This document shows positions 18,800-28,244 of a DNA stretch of 64,000 bases, piece by piece. The stretch's first letter is position 1. Each line of letters starts with the position of its first letter. Below the pieces are notes generated by a model. It saw only the letters and a program-made list of their open reading frames with translations. It was not told where the DNA came from and searched no databases. A program made the translations under genes and the position numbers. The DNA is from Butyrivibrio proteoclasticus (GTDB lineage Bacteria; Bacillota; Clostridia; Lachnospirales; Lachnospiraceae), in NCBI RefSeq assembly GCF_900115735.1, contig NZ_FOXO01000004.1, forward strand, positions 105,081 to 169,080, read 5' to 3'.

Positions 18800-18883
18800 T
18801 TATATTGAATTATATAGTTTCCTTGAATTATATAGTTTTATATAGAATTATATAGATGAATTAAATTATATAGATTTATATAG
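18800..18883 (+). repeat. Phased TTATATAG array filling the AAA ATPase leader
   Basis: Exact TTATATAG octamers start at 18810, 18828, 18838, 18848, 18866 and 18876, and a variant TTATATTG at 18800. The steps are 10, 18, 10, 10, 18, 10 bp, a symmetric series. The array fills the space between the -10 and the ribosome site GGATGGTGG. It could be an operator array or a repeat in the leader RNA. Confidence 0.9.
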
Positions 18884-18894
18884 GATGGTGGATT

Positions 18895-19965
18895 ATGGCA
18901 AGTAAAAACCCTTATACAATAAGTTTTGGAAAAATCCCGACTCAGTTCATCAGTAGAAGTAGCATAATTGACAGCATTACTGATGCTCTTGACAGTGAAA
19001 CCCCCGATGAGCAGGCCTTTAAGCTAACAGGAATCAGAGGAACTGGCAAGACAGTAACATTAACAGCAATTGAGCGCTATTTTAGAGAAAGAGATGAGTG
19101 GATTGTTATTGGAGTACGCCCTGACGCAGAAATAATGACGGATATTGTATCAAATCTATATAGTGCTGTGCCCGCTTTGACTAAGTTCATAGATGCAAAT
19201 CTAAACTTATCTGCTTTTGGAATTGGCCTTAACCTTTCAAAGAAGAGTCCTGCAACAAGCATGGATTATGTACTTAAAACGTTATTAAGAGAACTTTCAA
19301 AAAATGATAAGCGGCTTCTCATAACGATTGATGAAGCAAGGAAGACGAAGGGCATTATTGATTTTATACAGGAGTTTCAAATTCTCATAAGGGAAGAGTT
19401 TCCGATAAATCTTGTGGTTGCAGGGCTTTATGAAGACATCGAGAGTATAGAAAACACTGACGGCCTTACTTTTTTCCTTCGCGCCACGAAGTTTGAGATG
19501 ACTCCTCTGAATATCACCTATATAAGATCAGATTATCAGAATACTTTGGGCGTATCCTATGATGATGCAGAGAAAATGGCATTTATTACAAAGGGATATG
19601 CTTTCGCATATCAGGTGCTTGGAAAATACGTATGGGATTCTGGTAAAAAAGCCCTTACAAAAGAAGTCATTATGAAGTTCGACGAAGTTTTAGCAGATAA
19701 AGTATATAAGAAGATATGGAGTGAACTGGCACCCAAAGATAAGTACTTCCTGAGCTTTATTGTAAAGAAAGACAAGATGGAAGCAAGTGAACTATTGGAA
19801 TTAACAAAGCAGAACCATAGCTCGTGGTCTATTCCCCGGGCAAGGCTAAAAGAAAAGGGAATTATTGATGTAGAAACTCGTGGAGTTGTATCGATCAAAC
19901 TTCCACGATTTAAAGAATTTGTAGATGAGCAAATTGCTCTCGAGGGTGAACTACAAAATGCATGA
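18895..19965 (+). CDS. AAA ATPase with C-terminal winged-helix-like region
   Basis: A 356-residue ATPase. Walker A GIRGTGKTVT lies near residues 45-54 and Walker B LLITIDEA near 138-145. The N-terminal segment with SRSSIIDSI resembles the start of ORC/Cdc6- or STAND-like ATPases. The last about 90 residues (ASELLELTKQNHSSWSIPRA ... VSIKLPRF) look like a winged helix, so DNA binding is plausible. It is an orphan gene with its own promoter, an unusual repeat array in its leader, and a bidirectional terminator after it. Function unknown; regulator, initiator-like or defence-related ATPase are all possible. Confidence 0.8.
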   Translation: MASKNPYTISFGKIPTQFISRSSIIDSITDALDSETPDEQAFKLTGIRGTGKTVTLTAIERYFRERDEWIVIGVRPDAEIMTDIVSNLYSAVPALTKFIDANLNLSAFGIGLNLSKKSPATSMDYVLKTLLRELSKNDKRLLITIDEARKTKGIIDFIQEFQILIREEFPINLVVAGLYEDIESIENTDGLTFFLRATKFEMTPLNITYIRSDYQNTLGVSYDDAEKMAFITKGYAFAYQVLGKYVWDSGKKALTKEVIMKFDEVLADKVYKKIWSELAPKDKYFLSFIVKKDKMEASELLELTKQNHSSWSIPRARLKEKGIIDVETRGVVSIKLPRFKEFVDEQIALEGELQNA

Positions 19966-19997
19966 AAAAAACGGGCATCTGAGGATGCCCGCTTTTT
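19964..19997. terminator. Bidirectional terminator between AAA ATPase and tpiA
   Basis: CGGGCATC (19972-19979) pairs with GATGCCCG (19984-19991), with AAAAAA before and CTTTTT after, so it can serve both converging genes. Confidence 0.9.
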
Positions 19998-20007
19998 ATA
20001 TCATTTA

Positions 20008-20754
20008 TTATGCGTTAACGATCTTGCCGAAGTCTGGCTTAAGTGAAGCTCCGCCAATGAGACCACCATCGATGTTCTCCTTAGAAAGAAGCTCAGCAGC
20101 GTTGCCGGCATTCATTGATCCGCCATACTGGATACGAACTTCATCAGCTGTAGCCTGATCATAAAGCTTAGCAATAAGCTTACGGATAAGTCCGCAAACT
20201 TCTTCAGCCTGGTCAGCTGTAGCTGTCTCGCCTGTTCCAATAGCCCAAATAGGCTCGTAAGCGATAACAAGCTTCTTAACCTGATCAGCTGTTACGCCAT
20301 CAAGATCCCATGTAATCTGTCTCTCGATCCATTCCTTGTATGTGTCAGCCTTACGAAGTGCAAGTGACTCACCACAGCAAAGGATAGGTGTAAGACCTGA
20401 TGCAAATGCCTTCTTAACCTTCTGGTTAATGAGGATATCGTTCTCACCGAAGATATCTCTTCTCTCTGAGTGTCCGATAATAACATACTCAACACCTGCA
20501 TCCTTAAGCATAGGAGCTGAGATCTCACCTGTAAATGCACCGTTATCTACGATGTAGAAGTTCTCTGCACCTACATGTACGTTTGTACCCTTAACAGCCT
20601 CTGCTACAGGTACGATATCGATAGCTGGAACGCAGTAAACTACGTCTACAGCATCATTCTTTACTAAATCTTTAAGCTCAGCAACAAGTGCAACAGCCTC
20701 GCTAGGAGTCTTGTTCATCTTCCAGTTGCCTGCGATAATTCTTCTACGTGCCAT
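20008..20754 (-). CDS. tpiA: Triosephosphate isomerase
   Basis: I chose the ATG at 20754 ([15 protein letters not shown]) with GGTGAT upstream rather than the longer frame. The 248-residue enzyme interconverts DHAP and glyceraldehyde-3-phosphate. NWKMNK (Asn/Lys of the active site), VIIGHSERR near 93 (His), [11 protein letters not shown] near 165 (Glu) and YGGSMN near 209 are all present. It is the last gene of a gap-pgk-tpiA glycolytic cluster. Confidence 0.98.
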   Translation of the reverse strand: MARRRIIAGNWKMNKTPSEAVALVAELKDLVKNDAVDVVYCVPAIDIVPVAEAVKGTNVHVGAENFYIVDNGAFTGEISAPMLKDAGVEYVIIGHSERRDIFGENDILINQKVKKAFASGLTPILCCGESLALRKADTYKEWIERQITWDLDGVTADQVKKLVIAYEPIWAIGTGETATADQAEEVCGLIRKLIAKLYDQATADEVRIQYGGSMNAGNAAELLSKENIDGGLIGGASLKPDFGKIVNA

Positions 20755-20786
20755 TTTTATCACCTCTAATATTTTATTCAAAGGAA

Positions 20787-20815
20787 GTTCTGCTCTCGCT
20801 TACACTCGCCAGAAC
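20787..20815 (-). repeat. GTTCTG...CAGAAC intergenic hairpin repeat, copy 1
   Basis: Between pgk and tpiA, GTTCTG and CAGAAC arms enclose CTCTCG and ACTCGC segments. A second copy with the same arms and inner CTCTCG/CTCGC lies between ptsH and ptsI (38602-38635). It may be an mRNA processing or stability structure. Confidence 0.7.
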
Positions 20816-20868
20816 TAAGTAGTAGTCTAAGCTCGATAAAATCTCGCTAAGACATTACTTATCATTCA

Positions 20869-22107
20869 TTACGCTCTATCGTCAGCAGCGTATACGCCAG
20901 GAAGCTTCTTGCCTTCGAGGAATTCAAGAGAAGCTCCACCACCTGTTGAGATGTGGCTCATCTTGTCTGCAAAACCAAGCTGGTTAACAGCTGCTGCACT
21001 ATCACCACCACCGATGATTGTTGTAGCTTCTGTCTCAGAAAGAGCCTTAGCAACTTCCTTAGTACCATTTGCAAGAACAGGGTTCTCGAATATACCCATA
21101 GGTCCGTTCCAAACTACTGTCTTAGCAGACTTAACAGCTTCTGAGTAAAGCTCGATAGTCTTAGGTCCGATATCAGCGCCTTCCTTGTTTGAAGGAATCT
21201 TATCTGAATCAACGATTGTTGTAGCGATTGATGGGTTGTCGATAGGGTTAGGGAACTCATCGATGCAAACTGTGTCGATAGGAAGAAGAAGCTTCTTGCC
21301 TGACTTCTCAGCCTTTTCCATCATCTCTTTACAATAGTCAATCTTGCTGTCATCAAGGAGAGAGTTACCAATCTCATATCCCTTAGCCTTAAGGAATGTG
21401 TAAGCCATACCACCACCGATGATAAGTGTATCGCACTTCTCAAGAAGAGTGTTGATAACATTGAGCTTATCAGCAACCTTTGCACCACCAAGGATAGCTA
21501 CGAAAGGTCTTACAGGATTCTCTACTGCATTTCCAAGGAAGTCAATTTCCTTCTGCATAAGATATCCAACAGCGTTATTTCCGCCTTTTTCTTTGATGTA
21601 CTTTGTTACAACTGCTACAGAAGCATGTGCTCTGTGAGCTGAACCGAATGCATCGCAAACATAGTCATCAGCAAGATCAGCAAGCTCTTTTGCAAAAGCC
21701 TCGCCAGCCTCTTCAGGCTTTGTCTCTTCCTTGCCTCTGAAACGAGTATTCTGAAGAAGAACAACATCTCCCTCTTTCATAGCCTCTACAGCACCTGTTG
21801 CTGCAGCGCCTGTTACGTTGTAATCATCAACAAACTTAACGTCCTTGCCAAGCTTCTCTGAAAGTCTCTTAGCTACAGGAGCAAGTGACTCACCCTCGTT
21901 AGGGCCATTTTTTACTTTTCCAAGGTGTGAGCAAAGAATAACCTTGCCGCCATCCTTTATAAGCTTCTTGATTGTAGGAAGAGCTGCAACGATTCTTGTC
22001 TCGTCTGTGATCTCGCCGTTCTTAAGAGGTACGTTGAAATCGCAACGAACAAGTACGCGTCTGCCCTTTACGTTGATGTCATCAACTGACTTTTTATTAA
22101 GACTCAT
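20869..22107 (-). CDS. pgk: Phosphoglycerate kinase
   Basis: A 412-residue glycolytic kinase producing ATP from 1,3-bisphosphoglycerate. The signature [12 protein letters not shown] is at residues 17-28, the hinge/GGAKV motif near 212, [11 protein letters not shown] near 336, and GGGDSAAA near 372. Length is slightly above the usual 395. The gap gene lies upstream, separated by a terminator hairpin, and tpiA follows. Confidence 0.98.
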   Translation of the reverse strand: MSLNKKSVDDINVKGRRVLVRCDFNVPLKNGEITDETRIVAALPTIKKLIKDGGKVILCSHLGKVKNGPNEGESLAPVAKRLSEKLGKDVKFVDDYNVTGAAATGAVEAMKEGDVVLLQNTRFRGKEETKPEEAGEAFAKELADLADDYVCDAFGSAHRAHASVAVVTKYIKEKGGNNAVGYLMQKEIDFLGNAVENPVRPFVAILGGAKVADKLNVINTLLEKCDTLIIGGGMAYTFLKAKGYEIGNSLLDDSKIDYCKEMMEKAEKSGKKLLLPIDTVCIDEFPNPIDNPSIATTIVDSDKIPSNKEGADIGPKTIELYSEAVKSAKTVVWNGPMGIFENPVLANGTKEVAKALSETEATTIIGGGDSAAAVNQLGFADKMSHISTGGGASLEFLEGKKLPGVYAADDRA

Positions 22108-22130
22108 CTTTTTTGTCTCCTTTTCGTTTT

Positions 22131-22164
22131 AAAAAAGGTCCGGTCCATTTGGACCGGACCTTTT
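22131..22164 (-). terminator. Terminator-like hairpin between gap and pgk
   Basis: GGTCCGGTCC (22137-22146) and GGACCGGACC (22151-22160) form a 10-bp stem followed on the minus strand by six T. It probably reduces transcription from gap into pgk. Confidence 0.85.
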
Positions 22165-22177
22165 AGTTAATCCTTAA

Positions 22178-23203
22178 TTACTTAACAAACTTTTCAAAAT
22201 ATTTGATTGTACGAACCATCTGTGATGTGTATGAGTTCTCGTTGTCATACCATGAAACAACCTGAACTTCATAGAGGCCATCGCCGATTGCTGTAACCAT
22301 TGTCTGTGTAGCATCGAAGAGTGAACCATATGTCATTCCAACGATATCTGAAGATACGATCTCATCCTCGTTGTATCCGAATGTCTCAGGATCTGAAGCT
22401 TTCTTCATAGCTTCGTTGATTGCTTCCTTTGTAAGTTCCTTGTCAGACTTAACAACTGCGAAAAGAAGTGTTGTTGAACCTGTTGGAACAGGAACTCTCT
22501 GAGCAGCTCCGATGAGCTTGCCGTTAAGTTCAGGGATAACAAGACCGATAGCCTTTGCAGCACCTGTTGAGTTAGGAACGATGTTAACAGCGCCTGCACG
22601 TGCTCTTCTAAGGTCACCCTTTCTCTGTGGTCCGTCAAGGATCATCTGATCACCTGTGTAAGCATGGATTGTAGCCATGATACCAGACTGGATAGGTGCG
22701 AAATCGTTAAGAGCCTTAGCCATAGGTGCTAAGCAGTTTGTTGTGCAAGATGCAGCTGAAATGATGTTGTCATCTGCTGTAAGTGTCTCGTGGTTAACGT
22801 TATATACGATTGTAGGAAGATCATTTCCTGCAGGAGCAGAAATAACAACCTTCTTTGCACCAGCGTTGATGTGAGCCTGAGCCTTGTCCTTTGATGTGTA
22901 GAAACCTGTACACTCAAGAACAACGTCTACTCCGATTTCTCCCCAAGGAAGGTTATTAGCATCAGCTTCCTTGTAGATTTTGATTTCCTTACCGTTTACA
23001 GTAATGGAATCCTCGCCGTAAGATACCTTATCAGCGTATTTGTACTTGCCCTGTGATGAATCATACTTAAGAAGGTGTGCAAGCATCTTAGGCGCTGTAA
23101 GATCATTGATTGCTACGATCTCTGTTCCTTCGTGCTCAAACATCTGTCTGAATGCAAGACGACCGATACGGCCAAAACCATTGATTGCTACTTTAACTGC
23201 CAT
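22178..23203 (-). CDS. gap: Glyceraldehyde-3-phosphate dehydrogenase, type I
   Basis: A 341-residue NAD-dependent GAPDH. The NAD-binding GFGRIGR is at residues 8-14. The catalytic cysteine is in [12 protein letters not shown] near 152, and the histidine is in the IHAYTGDQ region near 180. WYDNENSY lies near the C-terminus. The start has AGGAGGAAC. It has its own promoter and a strong terminator, so expression is probably higher than that of pgk and tpiA. Confidence 0.98.
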   Translation of the reverse strand: MAVKVAINGFGRIGRLAFRQMFEHEGTEIVAINDLTAPKMLAHLLKYDSSQGKYKYADKVSYGEDSITVNGKEIKIYKEADANNLPWGEIGVDVVLECTGFYTSKDKAQAHINAGAKKVVISAPAGNDLPTIVYNVNHETLTADDNIISAASCTTNCLAPMAKALNDFAPIQSGIMATIHAYTGDQMILDGPQRKGDLRRARAGAVNIVPNSTGAAKAIGLVIPELNGKLIGAAQRVPVPTGSTTLLFAVVKSDKELTKEAINEAMKKASDPETFGYNEDEIVSSDIVGMTYGSLFDATQTMVTAIGDGLYEVQVVSWYDNENSYTSQMVRTIKYFEKFVK

Positions 23204-23256
23204 TTTAAGTTCCTCCTAAAATGAATTATATGTTTAGTTGCTGTTACATATCATAT

Positions 23257-23311
23257 TTGATAAATTTTTATCAGCAATTCTTATTCTAATAGACTTTTAG
23301 GTATAAATCAA
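23257..23311 (-). promoter_or_regulatory. gap promoter with a downstream palindrome
   Basis: On the minus strand TTGATT (23311-23306) and TAGAAT (23288-23283) are 17 bp apart. Just downstream TGATAAA-TT-TTTATCA (23258-23273) is a perfect palindrome that could be an operator. Confidence 0.6.
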
Positions 23312-23400
23312 GTAAGATTGCAAAATTTTATGCTAGAATATGCTTAAAAAAAACTAAAGATATATTTCTCAATATTGATAACTTATGGAGCGATAACACC

Positions 23401-24234
23401 ATGAATAATTTTCTTCCACCAGACTATCACATGCACACACATAATTCCGGAGACAGCACAGCACCAATGGAGGAAATGATCTTATCCTCTATTAAAAGAG
23501 GCCTAAATGAGATTTGTTTCACAGAGCACTTGGATCTTAACTACCCTCTTTTGCCGGATCTTCCGCCAAATGTCTTTGACCTTGACATAAAAGCCTATCG
23601 TAATGAGTTTTTATACTATAGTAAAAAATACAGCGACAGGATCACTCTGAATTTCGGTGTTGAAATAGGAATGCAAAACGATTGTGTTCAGGAAAATCTC
23701 TCATTTGTAAGGGATAACAATTTTGATTTTGTTATTGCTTCGCAGCACTTATTAGACAAAAAAGACCCTTTCTACCCTAATTTCTGGGAAGGCGGCAGCA
23801 TTGAAAACATTTTCAAAAAATATTTCGAGGAAACACTTGAAAACGTAAAAGGCTTTACAGATTTTGATGTTCTTGGACATATAGATTACATTGCCCGCTA
23901 CGTTCCCGATGGCGACACCTCTTATTCTTACTCAAAATATAGCGATATAATCGATGCTATTTTGGAGTATCTCATAAAAAATGATAAGGGACTTGATTTA
24001 AACTCTAAGGTTCTTGCCTACGAAGACAAAACTCTTTTACCAAATCCTTGTCCTGAAATAATAAAAAGGTACAAAGAACTGGGCGGCAAAATCATAACCT
24101 TCGGGTCTGATGCGCACACTCCTGAAAGGGTTGCTACTCACTTTGAAGAAATGACAGAACTTGCAAAAAAGAGCGGATTCACCGAGTACTACACCTTCAA
24201 AAAAAGAGTCCCAACAGTACATAAACTATTGTAA
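23401..24234 (+). CDS. PHP-domain histidinol-phosphatase (HisJ-type)
   Basis: A 277-residue PHP metal-dependent phosphoesterase. Metal ligands appear in DYHMHTHNS (residues 8-16), TEHLD near 41, a mid-chain SQHLLD near 114, GHIDY near 161 and GSDAH near 235. The overall pattern matches histidinol-phosphatase of the HisJ type in Gram-positive bacteria. No his genes are adjacent, so substrate assignment is moderate. It is followed after 9 bp by a lipoprotein gene on the same strand. Confidence 0.8.
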   Translation: MNNFLPPDYHMHTHNSGDSTAPMEEMILSSIKRGLNEICFTEHLDLNYPLLPDLPPNVFDLDIKAYRNEFLYYSKKYSDRITLNFGVEIGMQNDCVQENLSFVRDNNFDFVIASQHLLDKKDPFYPNFWEGGSIENIFKKYFEETLENVKGFTDFDVLGHIDYIARYVPDGDTSYSYSKYSDIIDAILEYLIKNDKGLDLNSKVLAYEDKTLLPNPCPEIIKRYKELGGKIITFGSDAHTPERVATHFEEMTELAKKSGFTEYYTFKKRVPTVHKLL

Positions 24235-24243
24235 AATATAGTA

Positions 24244-25212
24244 ATGAAGATCAGATTTCTTTTTACAAAGAGAATATTGATTGTTCTTGGTGTATTATCC
24301 CTTGCAACTATAGGTTGCGGCAACGAATCAGAAGGTCCACGCGATGTTAGTGCTTCCTCCGAAATTTCAGTTTCCGCTCCCACAAAAGGCACAAGGGACA
24401 ATACGCCTGTTTGTCTTGTACCTGAAGCTAGCGGGACAGTTATATATGAGAATGAATTTGCTCATCTTGACGCTTCCAACACTTCTGAGGGATACGTAAT
24501 TGTCAGATATACAGGAGAATCCCCCAAGGTCAAGCTTCAGATCACCGGGCCTGATGAGACTACATATACTTATAATCTTAATTCACGAACTCCCACTGAT
24601 GAAGTTTTCCCTCTTCAGTCAGGCAATGGTGAATACCTTGTAAATGTTTATGAGAACATTGAAAAGACTCAGTATTCTATGGTTTTTTCCCAGATGGTCG
24701 AAGTAAATATTTCCAATGAGTTTTCACCTTTTTTATATCCCAACCAGTACGTCAATTTCACAAAAGATAATGCGGCTGTTTCCAAGGGTCAGGAACTTAG
24801 TTATTCCTGCAACAACGATCTGGAGGTTGTATCATCTGTGTACAACTTTATGATTGATAACATCACTTACGACTACCATGAAGCCGAAACAGTTCAAAGC
24901 GGCTATATTCCTGATATTGATGAAGTTCTTTCAACCAAAAAAGGAATATGTCTCGATTATGCAGTTCTTATGAGCAGCATGCTGCGAAGCCAAAGGATTC
25001 CCACCAGAATGGAAGTAGGCTATGCCGGAACTGCCTATCACGCATGGATAAGCACTTATATCACGGATGTTGGTTGGGTTAACGGAATCATAGAGTTTGA
25101 CGGAACAAAGTGGTCACTCATGGATCCAACCTTCGCATCCAACGTCAATGAAAAAGAACTAAAGAGCTTTATTGGAGATGGATCTAATTACTCCGTAAAA
25201 TATATCTATTAG
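24244..25212 (+). CDS. Transglutaminase-like lipoprotein
   Basis: A 322-residue exported protein. Basic residues and a hydrophobic stretch lead to LATIGCG, a lipobox with Cys near residue 23. A beta-rich middle region is followed by a transglutaminase-like cysteine-protease fold: KGICLDYA (Cys about 236), YHAW (His about 265) and DPTF (Asp about 294) give an intact Cys-His-Asp triad. It is probably membrane-tethered on the outside and may cleave or cross-link peptides. It directly precedes the GspF/pseudopilin-like genes and could belong to that operon. Confidence 0.85.
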   Translation: MKIRFLFTKRILIVLGVLSLATIGCGNESEGPRDVSASSEISVSAPTKGTRDNTPVCLVPEASGTVIYENEFAHLDASNTSEGYVIVRYTGESPKVKLQITGPDETTYTYNLNSRTPTDEVFPLQSGNGEYLVNVYENIEKTQYSMVFSQMVEVNISNEFSPFLYPNQYVNFTKDNAAVSKGQELSYSCNNDLEVVSSVYNFMIDNITYDYHEAETVQSGYIPDIDEVLSTKKGICLDYAVLMSSMLRSQRIPTRMEVGYAGTAYHAWISTYITDVGWVNGIIEFDGTKWSLMDPTFASNVNEKELKSFIGDGSNYSVKYIY

Positions 25213-25222
25213 GGATTGGATT

Positions 25223-26278
25223 ATGAAAACAAAAAGAAAAATCAAACAACTAAACAGCTACGAAATATCAAGTTTTTGCAGACAGCTTGCTCTTCTCTTA
25301 AGAGCAGGTATTGCTCCTTCAGACAGCATTGAAATATTGTCTGAAGATACCGATGACTCTTCCATAAAACAAATTCTTGATTCCATCAGCCTGGTTCTAA
25401 GAAGTGGTGAAAAATTCCATGTTGCCCTGGCTATGAGTGAAGTTTTCCCGGACTATGTTTCTCACATGGTTACAATTGGAGAAGAATCCGGAAATATAGA
25501 CGTTGTTATGGACTCTCTTGCTGACTACTACGAACGAGAGGACAACATTCAGTCCAGTATAAAAAGTGCCATCAGCTACCCTCTCGTCATGGTTTTTATG
25601 ATGCTTGTTGTGGTTATGGTACTTGTCTTAAAGGTTCTTCCGATTTTTGAACAAGTCTTTGCACAGCTAGGAACGACAATGAGTGGCTTCTCCCAGTCTC
25701 TTTTAAATCTCGGAAATCTGCTTAACAGATACTCCTTCATATTTGTTACTTTTTTGGTTCTTTTGGCAATTTTATTTTTATATATCACTTATACGATATC
25801 AGGTCGTAAGGCTTTCAGAAAATTCATTGGTGGATTTGCACCGACCAGAAAGCTTATGCAGGAACTTGAAAGTGAACGTTTTGCAAGCGGAATGGTACTT
25901 ACTCTTTCAAGCGGTATGGATACCTTTGAAGGACTTGCTTTGGTAAAAAAGCTAGTGGAGTCAAATGAGATGAAAGAAAAAATTGATAATTGTAAAGAAA
26001 TGCTCATTGACGGAAGCAGTTTTCCGGAAGCTCTTTTGGCTTCTAAAATATTCACCTCATTCTATGCACAGATGGTAGATGTTGGTTTCAAATCAGGAGC
26101 AATGGACAAGGCAATGAAACAGATTGCTGACAGGTTTGAACGCGAGACCCAGAGAAAAATCTCATCCATAATTTCTATTATTGAACCTACTTTGGTAATA
26201 ATACTCTCCATAATAGTCGGAATGATTCTTTTATCAGTGATCATGCCACTTATGGGCATAATGACATCTATAGGATAA
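25223..26278 (+). CDS. Type II secretion/type IV pilus inner-membrane platform protein (GspF/PilC-like)
   Basis: A 351-residue protein with two tandem T2SSF domains: the first around FCRQLALLLRAGIAPSDSIE (residues 13-32), the second around ESERFASGMVLTLSSGMDTF near 213-232. Each is followed by hydrophobic segments (residues about 113-133, 168-188 and 320-345). GspF-type proteins form the platform rotated by a GspE ATPase. No GspE/PilB, PilT or prepilin peptidase is encoded in this window, so partners must be elsewhere. Four small single-span genes follow in tight spacing. Confidence 0.9.
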   Translation: MKTKRKIKQLNSYEISSFCRQLALLLRAGIAPSDSIEILSEDTDDSSIKQILDSISLVLRSGEKFHVALAMSEVFPDYVSHMVTIGEESGNIDVVMDSLADYYEREDNIQSSIKSAISYPLVMVFMMLVVVMVLVLKVLPIFEQVFAQLGTTMSGFSQSLLNLGNLLNRYSFIFVTFLVLLAILFLYITYTISGRKAFRKFIGGFAPTRKLMQELESERFASGMVLTLSSGMDTFEGLALVKKLVESNEMKEKIDNCKEMLIDGSSFPEALLASKIFTSFYAQMVDVGFKSGAMDKAMKQIADRFERETQRKISSIISIIEPTLVIILSIIVGMILLSVIMPLMGIMTSIG

Positions 26279-26282
26279 TCAA

Positions 26283-26624
26283 ATGAGAAACAGATTTGAA
26301 AAGAAAAGAAATATATTAACCATATCTGATAGTGTATACAGGATTCTTTCCGCAGTAATTTTTGCTGCTATTATCCTGTTATTTTACTTTGCCGTTGACG
26401 CTTCAGGAAAAAACACCATCGAAAAACAACAGGAATCTCTGGAGCGGGCTTTAGCCAGGGATATTGTACAATGCTACGCGATTGAAGGCATGTATCCACC
26501 GGATCTGTCATATCTTGAAGATCACTACGGGCTCACCTATGACAAAACCACATTTTTCGTGGATTATCAGCCAATCGCTTCGAATCTTTATCCTGATGTA
26601 ACCGTCCTCAAAATAAACAACTAA
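26283..26624 (+). CDS. Small membrane protein in the pseudopilin-like cluster
   Basis: A 113-residue protein with a basic N-terminus, one hydrophobic span (residues about 20-38) and a short outside domain with MYPPDLSYLEDHYGL, resembling the prepilin-domain C-terminal segments of pseudopilins. It lacks an obvious prepilin cleavage glycine, so pilin identity is inferred from size, topology and neighbours. It starts 5 bp after the GspF stop. Confidence 0.7.
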   Translation: MRNRFEKKRNILTISDSVYRILSAVIFAAIILLFYFAVDASGKNTIEKQQESLERALARDIVQCYAIEGMYPPDLSYLEDHYGLTYDKTTFFVDYQPIASNLYPDVTVLKINN

Positions 26625-26637
26625 GCAGGAGAAACAT

Positions 26638-27132
26638 ATGGATTATATAAGAAACAAACATCATATTGTAGATGTAGCATTCATACTGTGTCTCATGCTT
26701 TTATTTATACTGTCTGCGCTTTCAGTTATTTCTCTGGGTGCCGGTATCTACAAAAAGAATGTGGATACAATGAAAAGCAACTATGACCACAGAACTGCCT
26801 GTGCTTATATCACTGAAAAAGTCAGACAGTCCGATAATAATGGCGCAATTTTTGTCACAAACCTTTTTGGACAGAACACTCTTGTTTTGCAGGAGGAAGT
26901 AAACAGTACTTTATACAATACTTATATTTATGACTATAACGGATATCTGATGGAGTTGTATGCAAGAGCGGACCTCACAAACTTCTACCCCCAGTCAGGT
27001 CAGAAGATCCTTGAAATCCACTCTTTTGATGTCTCATATGTAAATGAATCTCTTTTATCTGTAAATATTGTATTAGAGGACGGCGAAAATGAAGTCGTCT
27101 ATATAGCAAAAAGAAGCACAGAGGAAAACTAA
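26638..27132 (+). CDS. DUF4860-like single-span protein
   Basis: A 164-residue protein with an N-terminal membrane segment (residues about 11-36) and an extracytoplasmic beta-rich domain. The order and sequence (HHIVDVAFILCLMLLFILSA, then TACAYITEKVRQ) match what I know as DUF4860, found next to GspF and pseudopilins in Clostridia. Probably a minor pilin-like component. The ribosome site is GCAGGAG. Confidence 0.75.
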   Translation: MDYIRNKHHIVDVAFILCLMLLFILSALSVISLGAGIYKKNVDTMKSNYDHRTACAYITEKVRQSDNNGAIFVTNLFGQNTLVLQEEVNSTLYNTYIYDYNGYLMELYARADLTNFYPQSGQKILEIHSFDVSYVNESLLSVNIVLEDGENEVVYIAKRSTEEN

Positions 27133-27654
27133 ATGAACCAAAGAATCAATTCAAGAACAAGCCTTTTCCTTATGGAGCTTATAGTTGCAGTATTCTTTTT
27201 TTCACTTTCTGCCGCGGTATGTGTAAAACTATTTGTAGCCTCCCATGAGTTGGCTGACAAAACAGTTAACTTAAATCACGCTGTCACATGGTCCCAGTCC
27301 ATTGCAGAAAGCTTTGTCAGTGCAAAAGGCGACATAAATGAAATTGGCAACTTATACCCTTCAGCATTTATTTCAGATAATAATCTCATAATCTTTTTTG
27401 ATGATAACTGGGAATATATGGATGGAAATTCAGCAAAAGCTTCATTTGAAGCAATATTGAGCACAAAAGAAATGCCTGCATCCAAAGCGTATTCAGATGT
27501 CACAAAATATAATATCCAGCTCAATGGTAATGCTATCTGTGGCACTATTAAGATTGTAGATGTCAGAGGTCTTGATGAACCGATTCTTGAAATTGATGAA
27601 AACAATCCGAATATCATCCACAGTATATCTGTTGACACTTATAGGGGAAATTAA
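27133..27654 (+). CDS. Type IV pilin-like protein
   Basis: A 173-residue protein. Its N-terminus SLFLMELIVAVFFFSLSAAV at residues 11-30 resembles a class III or pilin-like hydrophobic helix with a glutamate near position 5 of the helix, but without the usual G before F. It starts directly after the preceding stop. The outside domain contains one cysteine and no known motif. It is probably a minor pseudopilin. Confidence 0.7.
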   Translation: MNQRINSRTSLFLMELIVAVFFFSLSAAVCVKLFVASHELADKTVNLNHAVTWSQSIAESFVSAKGDINEIGNLYPSAFISDNNLIIFFDDNWEYMDGNSAKASFEAILSTKEMPASKAYSDVTKYNIQLNGNAICGTIKIVDVRGLDEPILEIDENNPNIIHSISVDTYRGN

Positions 27655-27656
27655 AA

Positions 27657-28067
27657 ATGTCAAAAAGTAAAAATCTTCCGGGTGCCCACGTTGGAAGCGC
27701 ATCTATATTACTTATTTTTACAGTCTTAAGTCTCATATCTTTTGCCTGTCTATCCCTTGTAAACTCAAGGGCAGACTATAACTTGAGCAATAAACTTGCA
27801 GAACGTGAACGAATATACTATAATGCATGTCACCAAGGAAATGCTTTTCTTGCGGCAGTAAATTCAGGGTATGATTATGGACTTGAAAATGGTATAATCA
27901 AAGAAAGTATACAAATTAATGACAATCAAACTCTCGATATTACGTTAAGTGTAAATACTGTAAACAATTTGAGCACTTCAAGCAATTTCTACAGCATTAA
28001 GCAATGGCAAATCGTCAACCACGAGGATTTCGAGTATGATTACTCTCTCCCCGTTAAGCAAAACTAA
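27657..28067 (+). CDS. PilX/GspK-like small membrane protein
   Basis: A 136-residue protein with the opening GAHVGSASILLIFTVLSLIS (residues 9-28), a single hydrophobic helix, then ERIYYNACHQGNAFLAAV. The pattern of a helix followed by an amphipathic stretch with Y/A-rich motif resembles PilX/GspK minor pilins. It is the last gene of the cluster, 2 bp after the preceding stop. Confidence 0.65.
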   Translation: MSKSKNLPGAHVGSASILLIFTVLSLISFACLSLVNSRADYNLSNKLAERERIYYNACHQGNAFLAAVNSGYDYGLENGIIKESIQINDNQTLDITLSVNTVNNLSTSSNFYSIKQWQIVNHEDFEYDYSLPVKQN

Positions 28068-28150
28068 TTAATTTGTTAAAACAATTTTCTCAGAGACTTT
28101 ATCAAATTTTAATTATTTGCATAACGATTTAACGCTTATTTTCAAAATGT

Positions 28151-28161
28151 TGTGATACAAT
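28151..28161 (+). promoter_or_regulatory. Extended -10 promoter of cheY
   Basis: TGATACAAT (TGn plus TACAAT at 28156-28161) is a good extended -10 without a clear -35. It gives a leader of about 75 nt before cheY. Confidence 0.4.
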
Positions 28162-28244
28162 AATTTATGTACTGAACTACATTAAATTTAAAAAAAGAAA
28201 TTGTTTTAATTGTCTCATACTAAATTACTTATTGGAGGTTCAAT

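Noticed and set aside
18651..18845. 64-codon plus-strand frame before the AAA ATPase
   Set aside because: No ribosome site; it covers the promoter and repeat array.
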